Source: Chitinophaga pinensis (GTDB lineage: Bacteria > Bacteroidota > Bacteroidia > UKL13-3). From it: 64,000 nucleotides of DNA. This document shows positions 51,599-61,372 of the stretch, in pieces. The notes beneath the pieces were generated by a model. That model was given only the letters and a program-made list of their open reading frames with translations. It did no database searches and was not told the DNA's origin. Position 1 is the stretch's first letter. Every line of letters begins with the position of its first letter. Made by a program: the position numbers and the translations under genes. Location: assembly GCA_945870425.1 (NCBI GenBank), contig CAMBSD010000011.1:1-64000 (forward strand). The letters run 5' to 3'.

Positions 51599-52768
51599 AT
51601 GTCTATAAACGAATATATCAAACCATTAAGCAGCGAATTTGTAGGTCAACTAAAAAGCGAATCTGGAGGCAAAAGTTTAGCCCAATATGTAGCTTTTAAC
51701 GAGCAAAACAATCTAGAAATTAATGCTTACAAAATTGCCATTTTAGGGGTAGGTGAAGACCGATTGAAAGACCAACAAAATGGTTCTGGATTGGCTCCTA
51801 ATGAAATCAGGAAAGGCTTTTATTCATTGGTAAAACCTCGCTATGATATCTCAATTATTGACTTAGGAAATATTGTTAATGGCAACAGTGTTTCAGACAC
51901 CTATTATGCGCTTAAACAAAGCGTAAACTATTTGATTCAACAAAAGGTTTTACCTATAATCATTGGAGGTTCGCAAGATTTGGCTTACGCTCAATATGCA
52001 GCGCACGAAAAGCAAAATTCAAATATGAATGTGATGCTTTTGGATGCAAGAGTGAACGTAAACGTAAATGAACAAGATGAGCTTCAATCAAGCTATATCT
52101 CAAAAATTATTAGTCACCAACCCTATTATTTGTTTAACATTGCACTAGCTGGTTATCAAAGTTATTTTGTTGAAAACGAAAGCTACGATGCTTTTGAACG
52201 CATGAATTTTGATATGGTTCGCCTAGGTAATTTGCGTAATAAAATTCAAGATATTGAGCCCCTTTGTCGCAATGCACATATGCTGTCTTTTTCGGCCTCG
52301 GCCATCAGGGCCAGTGATGCGCCTGGTCAAAACTTAGCCTCTCCTAACGGATTTAGTGGCGAAGAAGCCTGTGCCATTTGCCGCTATGCTGCTATGGGCA
52401 GTGATTTACAAAGTTTTGGTTTGTATGATTTCAACCCAAGCAAAGATAAAGAGAACTACAGTGTGCAATTGGCAGCACAAATGTTATGGTATTTTGTGGA
52501 TGGCTTTTATGGCCGCAAAAACGATTATCCGGCCGCTGAGAGCAAAGACTACATGATATATAGAACGACATTCAAAAACAGCTCTCATGAGATTGTTTTT
52601 TATAAAAGTTTAATCAGCGATAGGTGGTGGATGGAGGTTCCTTACCCAAAGGAGCGTAGCTCGCACAATGGAAAATTCTTAGTGCCTTGTGGCTACAGTG
52701 ATTACCAAATCGCACTAAGTGATGAAATACCGGATAGATGGATGAAGGCCTATCAAAAACTGATATAA
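51599..52768 (+). CDS. arginase/formimidoylglutamase-fold protein lacking the metal ligands
   Basis: 389 residues. The chain follows the ureohydrolase fold (ILGVGEDRLKDQQNGSGLAPNEIRKGFY, LPIIIGGSQDLAYAQY). The metal-binding motifs are lost: GGSQD (123-127) replaces GGDHS, DARVN (149-153) replaces DAHxD, and SFSASA (230-235) replaces SFDxDx. Only D149 of the usual ligands remains. It cannot use a binuclear manganese centre in the normal way and is probably a binding protein or a pseudoenzyme. The stop overlaps the start of the next gene (TAATG). Confidence 0.75.
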   Translation: MSINEYIKPLSSEFVGQLKSESGGKSLAQYVAFNEQNNLEINAYKIAILGVGEDRLKDQQNGSGLAPNEIRKGFYSLVKPRYDISIIDLGNIVNGNSVSDTYYALKQSVNYLIQQKVLPIIIGGSQDLAYAQYAAHEKQNSNMNVMLLDARVNVNVNEQDELQSSYISKIISHQPYYLFNIALAGYQSYFVENESYDAFERMNFDMVRLGNLRNKIQDIEPLCRNAHMLSFSASAIRASDAPGQNLASPNGFSGEEACAICRYAAMGSDLQSFGLYDFNPSKDKENYSVQLAAQMLWYFVDGFYGRKNDYPAAESKDYMIYRTTFKNSSHEIVFYKSLISDRWWMEVPYPKERSSHNGKFLVPCGYSDYQIALSDEIPDRWMKAYQKLI

Positions 52769-53646
52769 TGTTTAACGAAAATCTTTATGCGCCCATAGAG
52801 CAGTTGCATTTTGATTTGTTTAAAGAAAAACAAATTGAATTGTATATCAAGCGCGAAGACCTTATTCACCCTTTTATTGCAGGAAACAAGTGGCGGAAGC
52901 TTAACTATATTTTGCAGGATGCTATTGCAAAAAAGAAAAGACATCTTGTGACATTCGGAGGTGCTTTTTCCAATCATTTATTGGCTGTTGCTTGCGCAGG
53001 AGCTAAATACCATTTTACAACGACAGGATTTGTAAGGGGCGAAGAGGTAAATAACCACATGTTAGCCCTCTGCCGTTGGTTTGGAATGCATTTAATCTTT
53101 GTTGAAAGGGAGGCTTATAGAGATAAGATGAAACTATTTGAGGAGAACCTTTCAGATAACAATGATGCCTATTTTATTGATGAAGGTGGGGCGGGAGAGC
53201 TTGGTGCTAAAGGCTGTGGTGAGATTTTAAAAAATATTCAAAACGAATACAGCCATGTGTTTTGCTCTGTAGGCACGGGCTGCACCATTGAGGGTTTAAT
53301 TGCCTATGCAAATAAAAACAAAATGCCAACAAGCATTGAGGGTGTGGTTGTTTTAAAGGGAGGAGATTTCCTTCAAAAACAATTAGAAGATAGAAACTTT
53401 AATCAAGCGAATTGGCGCTTACACCAAGGCTTTCACGAGGGTGGCTATGCAAAAACAAACCCAGAGCTGTTGGCATTTATTCAAAACTTTGCTGCCCAAA
53501 CAGGCATTTTAATAGATCAAGTATACGAAGGCAAAATGATGAAAGCCATTTTCACTTTGGCTCTAGAAAATTACTTTAAAAAGGGTTCAAAAATTCTTGC
53601 CATTCATTGTGGTGGAACGCTTGGCATGCTAGGTATTGTTAAGTAG
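52768..53646 (+). CDS. D-cysteine desulfhydrase / ACC deaminase-like PLP enzyme
   Basis: 292 residues from the ATG at 52768, which shares one base with the previous stop. FIAGNKWRKLNYIL holds the expected PLP lysine, TFGGAFSNHLLAVACAGAKY is the Ser-Asn-His motif of the family, and VGTGCTIEGLI binds the phosphate. Members cleave D-cysteine or 1-aminocyclopropane-1-carboxylate. The motifs do not distinguish between them. Coupled to the arginase-fold gene. Confidence 0.85.
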   Translation: MFNENLYAPIEQLHFDLFKEKQIELYIKREDLIHPFIAGNKWRKLNYILQDAIAKKKRHLVTFGGAFSNHLLAVACAGAKYHFTTTGFVRGEEVNNHMLALCRWFGMHLIFVEREAYRDKMKLFEENLSDNNDAYFIDEGGAGELGAKGCGEILKNIQNEYSHVFCSVGTGCTIEGLIAYANKNKMPTSIEGVVVLKGGDFLQKQLEDRNFNQANWRLHQGFHEGGYAKTNPELLAFIQNFAAQTGILIDQVYEGKMMKAIFTLALENYFKKGSKILAIHCGGTLGMLGIVK

Positions 53647-53772
53647 TTGCCTATATTTTAGCGGCTTTTTCAGAATTTTATCCATAAGCACAAAATAATC
53701 ACCGAATTGTAAAATTTGTACAGGATTTAATACAATGTTGTTTACTTATTTCTAGGCTACTCAATCTAATTG

Positions 53773-53780
53773 TATTTTTG
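53773..53780 (+). promoter_or_regulatory. -7 promoter element of the M16 peptidase operon
   Basis: TATTTTTG matches TAnnTTTG exactly. It lies 28 bases before the TTG at 53809 and downstream of the more upstream in-frame start at 53770, so it argues for the 53809 start. Confidence 0.55.
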
Positions 53781-53808
53781 TTTCGGTTTTATTTACACCA
53801 AATACATT

Positions 53809-55044
53809 TTGATTCAATACAATACATTCACCTTAGACAATGGTTTAACCGTTATTCATCACCAAGATGAATCCACACAGTTATGCGTTATCAATACCCT
53901 ATACAATGTGGGATCGAAACACGAAGACCCCAATAAAACAGGCTTCGCGCATTTGTTTGAGCACTTAATGTTTGGGGGATCAGTTAATATTGAAGAGTTT
54001 GATGAAGAGCTTCAAAATGCAGGTGGCGAGAGCAATGCTTTTACAAGTAATGACATAACAAATTATTACCTAACACTGCCTTCAAATAACATTGAAACGG
54101 GTTTTTGGCTTGAAAGCGACAGAATGTTAAGCCTAGATTTCTCTCAAGAATCGTTGGACGTTCAAAAAAGCGTAGTGATTGAAGAATTTAAAGAAAGATA
54201 TTTAAACCAACCCTATGGAGATGTATGGTTAAAAATTCTACCGCTTGCATACAAGGTACACCCATACAGCTGGCCAACCATAGGAAAAGAAATCAGTCAT
54301 ATTGAAAATGCCACCCTTGATGATGTAAAAAGCTTTTTCAAATCGTTTTACTGTCCCAATAATGCAGTACTTGTGGTTGCGGGCAATATCAGTTTAGAAA
54401 AATGCAACATGTTGTGTGAAAAGTGGTTTGCACCTATTCCAAAACATCAAATCAATAAACCACAATATCAAAAAGAACCCAAACAAACTGAAGCGAGAAA
54501 AGAGACCGTTTATGCAGAAGTACCGCAAGACATGATTGTCATGGCATACCATATACCTGCAAGAACAGATAAAGGATATTATGTAGCAGATTTAATTTCG
54601 GACATTTTAGGCGCTGGAAAATCGTCTAGACTATACAATGCTTTGGTAAAGAAAAATCCTATGTTTAGCGAGCTCGATGCATACCTTAGTGGCGACATTG
54701 ACGAGGGACTGCTATTGATTGAAGGAAAGCTTTTGCCAGGTATAAACATGGATGAAGCAGAACTGGCAATTACCCAAGAACTAAACAAGTTGAAAACCAC
54801 TGATGTTGAAGATCTTGAATTACAAAAAGTGAAAAATAAAAGTGAAACCAATATACTTTTCAATGATGTTGGCTCGTTAAACAAGGCAATGAAGTTGGCA
54901 TACGCCTTCGTACTTGGTGATATTGAGTTGGTTAACAAAGAAGCAGAGCATTATCTATCAGTTAATCAAATTGATATAAAAGCCTTGGCCAAAGAAATTT
55001 TTGATTTAAATAATTGTTCTACACTTTATTACCGCAAAAAATAA
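53809..55044 (+). CDS. M16 zinc peptidase, catalytic subunit
   Basis: 411 residues from the TTG at 53809 (MIQYNTFTLDNGLTVIHHQ). An in-frame TTG 13 codons upstream lies before the promoter -7 box and adds residues unlike the family. HLFEH (48-52) is the inverted zinc motif HxxEH, with a conserved Glu further on (SVVIEEFKERYLNQPYGD). The remaining M16 half-barrel follows (HPYSWPTIGKEISHIENATLDDVKSFFKSFYCPNNA). Cytoplasmic or periplasmic location is unclear because no signal is seen. It pairs with the following gene to make a heterodimer like the mitochondrial processing peptidase or PqqL type. Confidence 0.9.
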   Translation: MIQYNTFTLDNGLTVIHHQDESTQLCVINTLYNVGSKHEDPNKTGFAHLFEHLMFGGSVNIEEFDEELQNAGGESNAFTSNDITNYYLTLPSNNIETGFWLESDRMLSLDFSQESLDVQKSVVIEEFKERYLNQPYGDVWLKILPLAYKVHPYSWPTIGKEISHIENATLDDVKSFFKSFYCPNNAVLVVAGNISLEKCNMLCEKWFAPIPKHQINKPQYQKEPKQTEARKETVYAEVPQDMIVMAYHIPARTDKGYYVADLISDILGAGKSSRLYNALVKKNPMFSELDAYLSGDIDEGLLLIEGKLLPGINMDEAELAITQELNKLKTTDVEDLELQKVKNKSETNILFNDVGSLNKAMKLAYAFVLGDIELVNKEAEHYLSVNQIDIKALAKEIFDLNNCSTLYYRKK

Positions 55045-55046
55045 CC

Positions 55047-56324
55047 ATGAATATTGATAGAACCGTTGCACCTCAAACCGAGGAAATATCATCGTTTAAT
55101 TTGGTTGAAGCTAATCCTACTAAAATAGAAAATGGTATAAACATACATAGAATTCAAGCAGGAAACGAGGCTGTCCTAAAGGTAGATTTTGTTTTCAACG
55201 CAGGTAGTTTACACCAAAGTAAAAAAGGCCAAGCGTCTCTAACAAACAGAATGATTGGCGAAGGAACAAGCAAATACACCTCTCAACAATTAGCAGATGC
55301 TTTAGACTTTTATGGTGCCTATATCAGCACAAGATCAGCAACAGATGAATCGTCAGTTACTTTGTACTGTTTGAGTAAACATCTAAGTAGCTGTTTGACA
55401 TATATTTATGAAATGTTGACTGATGCTAACTTCCCAGAAGAAGATTTAAAAATATTAAAGCAGAATAGTGTTCAAAAACTCGCTGTAAACGAACAGAAAA
55501 ATTCATTTTTAGTAAGAAAATATTTCTATTCGAGTATTTTTGGTGAAGAAAATCCATATGGTTCATCCATAAATAAGGAAGATTACCTTAATATCAACAG
55601 ACAAGATCTTGTAGAATTTTATCAAACAAGCTATATCAATAAGCTTGAACACATCTTAATATCAGGGCAAGCAGATGATTCAACCATGTTAGAAATTGAG
55701 GCTTTCTGCAAAAAGTTTAATAATACGATTACTCGAAAAACATTGCCATTCCCCAAATTTGATGGCTCACCTGAAAGAAAAAAGTTTCATAACAAACCAG
55801 GTTCCTCTCAATCGGCCATCAGAATTGGAAGGCCCATTTTCAATAGAAGCCACATGGACTTTCGAAAGTTCCAACTACTTAACTTAATTTTAGGTGGATA
55901 TTTTGGTTCAAGGCTCATGAAAAACATAAGAGAAGACAAAGGACTAACCTATGGTATATACTCAAGTTTAGAATCATACAAAAATGGGGGTTGTTGGTAC
56001 ATTGAAACCGAAATGAACAACGACCTTAGAGAAAAGGGTTTGTTTGAAATATATAAAGAACTAAAAACGTTAAGGGAAGAGCTAATTGACAATGAAGAGT
56101 TGCAAACTGCAAAGAACTATTTACTTGGATCATTTCTAAGAAGTATTGACAGTCCATTTTCTTTAGCGGATAGGTACAAAATTCTATTAGACTACAATTT
56201 GGAATATTCATATTATTATGAGTTTATAGAAATTGTTAAAAACACAAAAGCTGAAGAGATAAGAAGCCTGGCCAAGGAGTATTTACAGGAAGCTGATTTA
56301 TATGAAATAATTGTTGGTTGTTAA
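55047..56324 (+). CDS. M16 peptidase family, non-catalytic subunit
   Basis: 425 residues from the ATG at 55047, two bases after the catalytic subunit's stop. FVFNAGSLHQSKKGQASLTNRMIGEGTSKYTSQQL occupies the place of the zinc motif, but HxxEH is absent. RLMKNIREDKGLTYGIYSS carries the Arg/Tyr pair that contacts substrate in the inactive partner of M16 heterodimers. This is the expected mate of the upstream gene. Confidence 0.9.
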   Translation: MNIDRTVAPQTEEISSFNLVEANPTKIENGINIHRIQAGNEAVLKVDFVFNAGSLHQSKKGQASLTNRMIGEGTSKYTSQQLADALDFYGAYISTRSATDESSVTLYCLSKHLSSCLTYIYEMLTDANFPEEDLKILKQNSVQKLAVNEQKNSFLVRKYFYSSIFGEENPYGSSINKEDYLNINRQDLVEFYQTSYINKLEHILISGQADDSTMLEIEAFCKKFNNTITRKTLPFPKFDGSPERKKFHNKPGSSQSAIRIGRPIFNRSHMDFRKFQLLNLILGGYFGSRLMKNIREDKGLTYGIYSSLESYKNGGCWYIETEMNNDLREKGLFEIYKELKTLREELIDNEELQTAKNYLLGSFLRSIDSPFSLADRYKILLDYNLEYSYYYEFIEIVKNTKAEEIRSLAKEYLQEADLYEIIVGC

Positions 56325-56327
56325 TTC

Positions 56328-58103
56328 ATGCCATTTATTAGAAAAATATCGATTATTATCTTTTTTGTTTTTTTCTGGTGCAAAGCATTCACACAAGAAA
56401 TGACACTGAGTAGAGTTTGTGAAAATGGTAATAATAATATTTTAATCTGGATTCGACCAACAAGCTTTTGTGACAATTTTATTAGTTACGCCATCTATTT
56501 TCGCGAATACAAACCTTCAAGTCCAGACCCGTATACACTCTTGACTGAAATCTTCACAGACCCTACCACAACATACACTCATATAAATGCCAATACAAAC
56601 TTTGGGAAAAAAAATGAATACAAAATTACCCTAAACTATTTGTGTAGTGGTATTCCGAAAACTATAGATTCTCAAGATAAAATTGCGGATTTGATTCCAC
56701 CCGATCCAACTGTCATTGATTCAATTTCTGTTGACCCAATTACCAATGTAGTTTATGTTTCTTGGTTTCCCAATAAGACCACTGATTTTAGCGATTATTC
56801 TGTATATTCCTCTGGAATTGAAATAAAAATTACTAAGAGTCTCTCACATACAGATGCAACAAATAACCCGAAATCCAAATCAATAAGCTATGAGGTTACT
56901 GGCTATGATTCATGTGGCAATAAAAACAATTTTGGGCAGAATCAACATAATACCATTTATCTAATATCCAGCATTGATACTTGCAAATCCAGTGTGAATT
57001 TAAATTGGTCTCATTATAAGGGTTGGGATAGTATCAGTAAATATTATATTTTTAGATCTATCAATTCGTCTGGTTATATTCTAATTGATAGCATAAATGG
57101 TAAAACCAATTCATATATAAATAATTCTGTTCCGCTCCAATCAACAATTTCATATTTTGTTCGCGCTATTAAAGACACTTCTATTCTTACTAGTTCGTCA
57201 TCAAATTCAACCGATATGCAAAGCGCCAAAAGGGGGGTAATCAAATCCACGTATATAAATTATGTAAGTATAGAAAATAGCAAAATTGAAATCAGCATTC
57301 ATGTAGACAGTACCAATTACCTTGAAAAGTTAAATATCAATAAAAGTCCAGTCAATCAAAATGCATTTTCACTATTGAGGGCATATAGTCACGGAGAAAT
57401 AAATGCGTTGTCAAATCTCATTCATATTGACAATCCTTCTGTCGTTGAAGATGCTTGGAAATATAAAGTAATTGCTTTTGATGTGTGTAATTTGGCCGTT
57501 GATTCATCCCAAACTTCAGGGAACATCGTGCTTAATGGCGAGAACCAAGGAGACAAAAATCTCCTTTATTGGTCAAAGTATTTCACGTGGAACACGGGAG
57601 TAAAATCATACATAATTAACAGGTATTTAGATAATTACATGGTAACCGGATCAAATCCGGTGGTAATAAACACACTTAACCAAAGCGACAGTTTCTTTGT
57701 TGATTTTGACCCAGGACTAGTGGGCAAAACAGCGTGTTACTATATAGAGGCAGAACAAAATACAGGGTCTATATTCGGTAAAACAGAAAAGTCAAAATCA
57801 AATGTATTCTGTATTGAGGGAAATTCGAGTATATATCTTCCCAATGCCTTACACTTGAACAATGGACAAAATTCAATATTCCTGATTCGCGGATTAAATA
57901 TTAATACAACAAACCTATATTTTGAGGTTTTTGATAGATGGGGAAGAAGTGTAATTATACTAAATGATCTAAGCAGCGGCTGGGCTGGAATTGATAAAGA
58001 TGGGTCAGTGCTTGAGCAAGGATTGTATTTCTATTTACTAAAAACAACAAATACAAAAGGGGAAACAATAAATAAGAATGGTGGAATCTACATATTCAAA
58101 TAG
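56328..58103 (+). CDS. secreted protein with type B (CHU_C-like) type IX sorting domain
   Basis: 591 residues. Signal peptide (RKISIIIFFVFFWCKAFTQ). The middle is several fibronectin-like beta domains (ILIWIRPTSFCDNFISYAIYFREY, VNLNWSHYKGWDSISKYYIFRSI) with Tyr and Ser rich strands. The last ~95 residues (IYLPNALHLNNGQNSIFLIRG ... YFEVFDRWGRSVI ... GWAGIDKDGSVLEQGLYFYLL) are the gliding-associated C-terminal domain that directs export by the SprA system. It contains a parS-like site in its coding sequence (57579-57594). It overlaps ybeY by 26 bases. Confidence 0.92.
   Translation: MPFIRKISIIIFFVFFWCKAFTQEMTLSRVCENGNNNILIWIRPTSFCDNFISYAIYFREYKPSSPDPYTLLTEIFTDPTTTYTHINANTNFGKKNEYKITLNYLCSGIPKTIDSQDKIADLIPPDPTVIDSISVDPITNVVYVSWFPNKTTDFSDYSVYSSGIEIKITKSLSHTDATNNPKSKSISYEVTGYDSCGNKNNFGQNQHNTIYLISSIDTCKSSVNLNWSHYKGWDSISKYYIFRSINSSGYILIDSINGKTNSYINNSVPLQSTISYFVRAIKDTSILTSSSSNSTDMQSAKRGVIKSTYINYVSIENSKIEISIHVDSTNYLEKLNINKSPVNQNAFSLLRAYSHGEINALSNLIHIDNPSVVEDAWKYKVIAFDVCNLAVDSSQTSGNIVLNGENQGDKNLLYWSKYFTWNTGVKSYIINRYLDNYMVTGSNPVVINTLNQSDSFFVDFDPGLVGKTACYYIEAEQNTGSIFGKTEKSKSNVFCIEGNSSIYLPNALHLNNGQNSIFLIRGLNINTTNLYFEVFDRWGRSVIILNDLSSGWAGIDKDGSVLEQGLYFYLLKTTNTKGETINKNGGIYIFK
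57579..57594. promoter_or_regulatory. parS-like site inside a coding sequence
   Basis: TATTTCACGTGGAACA differs from the parS consensus TGTTTCACGTGGAACA only at the second base. It keeps the full CACGTG core and both half-sites. It lies 951 bases from the exact match at 58530. Confidence 0.65.
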
Positions 58104-58518
58104 GCTGATAAGCTTCAACACAATTGATGTAAATACAATAATTAAGGGAAAAAAGTCAATTGGTAATTGGTTAAATCAAGTAATAGAAAAAGAGGGGCAT
58201 GAACTCGGATTCATATCAATAAGTTTATGTTCGGATAAACACCTTCTAAAAATCAACAAAAGTGTGTTACAACATGATTACTATACAGACATTATTACCT
58301 TTCAATTAAATGAAAAACAAGAGGCAATAGAAGGCGATATATATATCAGTATTGATAGGGTAAAGGATAATGCAAAGACATTAAAGATAAGGTGGGGTGA
58401 TGAGTTGAAAAGAGTAATGGTTCATGGGGTTTTGCATCTTTGTGGCTACAAAGACAAGACTAAAAAAGATAGTGAATTAATGAGAAAAAAAGAAAATGAG
58501 TGTCTATCTTTGCTTTAA
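58078..58518 (+). CDS. ybeY: endoribonuclease YbeY (rRNA maturation factor)
   Basis: 146 residues. It processes the 3' end of 16S rRNA and takes part in ribosome quality control. HGVLHLCGYKDKT (116-128) aligns with HGxLHLxGYDH; the first two zinc histidines (H116, H120) are kept, but the third is replaced in GYKDK, as I recall for other Bacteroidota YbeY. EGDIYISIDRVKDNA is the other landmark. Its ATG lies 26 bases inside the end of the type B sorting-domain gene. Confidence 0.87.
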   Translation: MVESTYSNRLISFNTIDVNTIIKGKKSIGNWLNQVIEKEGHELGFISISLCSDKHLLKINKSVLQHDYYTDIITFQLNEKQEAIEGDIYISIDRVKDNAKTLKIRWGDELKRVMVHGVLHLCGYKDKTKKDSELMRKKENECLSLL

Positions 58519-58529
58519 TATAGTGGATA

Positions 58530-58545
58530 TGTTTCACGTGGAACA
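58530..58545. promoter_or_regulatory. parS centromere-like site
   Basis: TGTTTCACGTGGAACA is a full 16-base match to the bacterial parS consensus bound by ParB. It lies nine bases upstream of the mnmG start. In many bacteria parS sites cluster near the origin and close to mnmG (gidA). Its exact fit makes chance unlikely. Confidence 0.87.
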
Positions 58546-58553
58546 ATAAAAAT

Positions 58554-60422
58554 ATGATGTTAGAAAAATATGATGTTATTGTAGTTGGAGCGGGTCATGC
58601 TGGTTGTGAGGCTGCGCATGCTGCGGCCATACTGGGCAGCAAAGTCTTGCTTATCACCATGGATATGAACAAGATAGCTCAAATGAGCTGTAATCCAGCA
58701 ATGGGCGGTGTGGCCAAAGGGCAAATTGTAAGAGAAATTGACGCTTTAGGTGGATATTCTGGAGTTGTCTCGGACAAATCAACTATTCAATTTAGAATGT
58801 TGAACCTATCAAAAGGTCCGGCCATGTGGAGTCCAAGAACCCAAAACGACAGAATGTTATTTTCACAATATTGGAGAGAACATCTTGAGAATACGCCAAA
58901 TGTTGATTTTTGGCAAGATATGGTTAGTGGTCTCATTGTTGAGAATAACATGGTAAAGGGCGTTATAACCGGAATGGGTCAAAGAATAGAGTCAAACTCT
59001 GTTGTGCTAACAAACGGGACATTTTTAAATGGAATTATTCATATAGGGCAAAAACAATTTGGTGGGGGTAGAATAGGGGAGAAATCTGCAAGTGGAATAA
59101 CCGAACAATTAGTAGAACTTGGCTTCGAATCTGGAAGAATGAAAACAGGAACACCACCAAGGATTGACGGCAGAAGTTTAAACTATGAAGCCATGGAAAG
59201 ACAGGAGGGCGATATTAAACCAGACAAATTTTCCTACTCAAGTTCAACGACACCCATCACAAATCAAAGATGTTGCTGGATTACTTATACCAACAGCGAG
59301 GTGCACGACATATTGAGAACCGGATTCGATGATTCACCCATGTATGCAGGAAGAATTCAAGGATTAGGACCTCGATATTGTCCGTCTATAGAAGATAAAA
59401 TAAACAGATTTGCCGAGCGCAATAGGCATCAAATATTCGTAGAACCAGAAGGGTGGAACACCGTAGAAATATATGTTAATGGTTTTTCAACATCACTTCC
59501 ATATGAAATACAGTTAAAGGCTTTAAAGAAAATACCTGGTTTTGAAAAAGCAAAAATGTTTAGACCCGGTTATGCTATTGAGTATGACTATTTTCCACCG
59601 ACTCAATTAAAGCTAACATTAGAAACGCATTTAGTGAAAAACCTATACTTTGCGGGTCAAATAAATGGCACAACAGGATACGAAGAAGCTGCATGTCAAG
59701 GACTTATGGCTGGAATAAACGCCCATCAAAGAGTAAAGGGCCTAGAAGACTTTGTGTTAAATCGATCTGAAGCTTATATAGGGGTATTAATTGATGATTT
59801 GGTTAACAAAGGTACGGATGAGCCATATAGAATGTTTACATCAAGAGCAGAATATAGAATATTGCTTCGCCAAGACAATGCTGATATTCGATTAACTGAA
59901 AAAGGATATAAATTAGGGTTAGCTTCAGAAGAAAGATACATTCAAGTAAACAGGAAAATCGAGCAAACAAATGAGATCGTAAAATATTTTAAGAAAACAT
60001 CTGTTATTCCAAGTGATATTAATCCTTTACTTGAATCTTTAAAAACTGCTCCTATTAACCAAAACTACAAACTAGAACAAATATTAAGTAGGCCTCAACT
60101 TGATATTGAGAAAATAAGAAACGGTTTGGGGTCAGTCAATGATTTCCTTTCGTCCTTTTGTAAGGATAGTATTTTACAAGCAGAAGTACTCATGAAATAT
60201 TCGGGTTATCTAATAAAAGAGCAAGAGATGGTGGAGAAAATGAATAGATTAGAGAGTGTAAAAATTGACGAGTCGTTTGACTTTAGACAAATTCATAACT
60301 TAAGTAGCGAAGCAAAAGAGAAACTCAGTAAACAAAAACCTGGAACCTTAGGCCAGGCGGCAAGAATAAGTGGAATTTCACCTGCGGATGTTTCGGTATT
60401 AATGGTACATATAGGCAGATAA
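58554..60422 (+). CDS. mnmG: tRNA uridine-5-carboxymethylaminomethyl modification enzyme MnmG (GidA)
   Basis: 622 residues. With MnmE it modifies the wobble uridine of several tRNAs using FAD and methylene-tetrahydrofolate. [23 protein letters not shown] is the FAD-binding motif, followed by [76 protein letters not shown] and [20 protein letters not shown], with [19 protein letters not shown] near the tRNA-binding part. Full length. A parS site is in its leader. Confidence 0.97.
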   Translation: MMLEKYDVIVVGAGHAGCEAAHAAAILGSKVLLITMDMNKIAQMSCNPAMGGVAKGQIVREIDALGGYSGVVSDKSTIQFRMLNLSKGPAMWSPRTQNDRMLFSQYWREHLENTPNVDFWQDMVSGLIVENNMVKGVITGMGQRIESNSVVLTNGTFLNGIIHIGQKQFGGGRIGEKSASGITEQLVELGFESGRMKTGTPPRIDGRSLNYEAMERQEGDIKPDKFSYSSSTTPITNQRCCWITYTNSEVHDILRTGFDDSPMYAGRIQGLGPRYCPSIEDKINRFAERNRHQIFVEPEGWNTVEIYVNGFSTSLPYEIQLKALKKIPGFEKAKMFRPGYAIEYDYFPPTQLKLTLETHLVKNLYFAGQINGTTGYEEAACQGLMAGINAHQRVKGLEDFVLNRSEAYIGVLIDDLVNKGTDEPYRMFTSRAEYRILLRQDNADIRLTEKGYKLGLASEERYIQVNRKIEQTNEIVKYFKKTSVIPSDINPLLESLKTAPINQNYKLEQILSRPQLDIEKIRNGLGSVNDFLSSFCKDSILQAEVLMKYSGYLIKEQEMVEKMNRLESVKIDESFDFRQIHNLSSEAKEKLSKQKPGTLGQAARISGISPADVSVLMVHIGR

Positions 60423-60425
60423 TAA

Positions 60426-60433
60426 TACATTTG
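60426..60433 (+). promoter_or_regulatory. -7 promoter element upstream of the methyltransferase gene
   Basis: TACATTTG matches TAnnTTTG and lies 32 bases before the TTG start at 60466, just after the mnmG stop. No good -33 element was found. Confidence 0.5.
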
Positions 60434-60465
60434 CAAAGTAAGAATAAGCATAAATCAAGAATATA

Positions 60466-61353
60466 TTGGAGAAATTAAAAACTTGTCTTGTCTGCGGACA
60501 CAACAAATTCAGCATATCGTTTAGCTGCATAGATTTTGTAGCCACTGGTGAGAACTTTCAATTAGAAAGTTGTGAAAAATGTGGTTTTCTTTTTACTAAC
60601 CCAAGACCGACCATTAGTGAAATAGGCAAATATTATCAATCAGACCAATACATATCTCATGCAGGAAAAAAGAAAGGACTAATTTACAACTTATATGATA
60701 TCGTCAGAGATTACAGTATAAAACAAAAGTTAAATCTTATCAAAAAATACCATAGTAAAGGAAAGTTGATGGATTTAGGTTGTGGACTAGGCTATTTTTT
60801 AAACGGAGTTAAGCTAGATAAAACCTTTGATGCCTTAGGAGTAGATGTAAGTGATGATGCGGTAAAATATGTAAAGAATACGTTCGCAATTGATGTGAAA
60901 AACGAATTTGAATTAGATAAATTAGATAAACATTCGTTTGACATCATTACCCAATGGCATGTGCTTGAACATGTTCATTATTTAAATGAGCGAATGCAGC
61001 AACTGCATCATTTATTAAAGCAAGACGGAACTATGTTTATTGCAGTCCCAAATAGTAAAAGTAAGGATGCAAAAATGTACAATGAGTATTGGGATGGATA
61101 CGATGTACCAAGACATTTATACCACTTTAATCAAAAAAGCTTTTCATTATTAATGGAGAAACATGGTTTTGTAATAGTTGAGATAAAACCCATGTGGTTT
61201 GATTCACCTTATATTAGCATGCGTAGTGAAGTTCATATGAAAAACAAATATCCATTTATAAATGGAGCCATAAGTGGGTTAAGATCAACTGCTGCTGCAC
61301 TAATCACTGGTGAACACAGCACATTACTTTTTGTAGTTAAGAAAAAAAAATAA
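60466..61353 (+). CDS. class I SAM-dependent methyltransferase with N-terminal zinc ribbon
   Basis: 295 residues from the TTG at 60466. The first 40 residues hold two Cys pairs (C7, C10, C36, C39), a likely zinc ribbon. LMDLGCGLGYFL (101-112) is the SAM-binding loop, then DALGVDVSDDAVKYV and QWHVLEHVHYLNERMQQLHHLLKQDG. The C-terminus (DSPYISMRSEVHMKNKYPF) matches methyltransferases found in sugar-modifying clusters, but here it stands alone after mnmG. Substrate unknown. Confidence 0.85.
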   Translation: MEKLKTCLVCGHNKFSISFSCIDFVATGENFQLESCEKCGFLFTNPRPTISEIGKYYQSDQYISHAGKKKGLIYNLYDIVRDYSIKQKLNLIKKYHSKGKLMDLGCGLGYFLNGVKLDKTFDALGVDVSDDAVKYVKNTFAIDVKNEFELDKLDKHSFDIITQWHVLEHVHYLNERMQQLHHLLKQDGTMFIAVPNSKSKDAKMYNEYWDGYDVPRHLYHFNQKSFSLLMEKHGFVIVEIKPMWFDSPYISMRSEVHMKNKYPFINGAISGLRSTAAALITGEHSTLLFVVKKKK

Positions 61354-61372
61354 GGCAAGAATCAAATATGGT

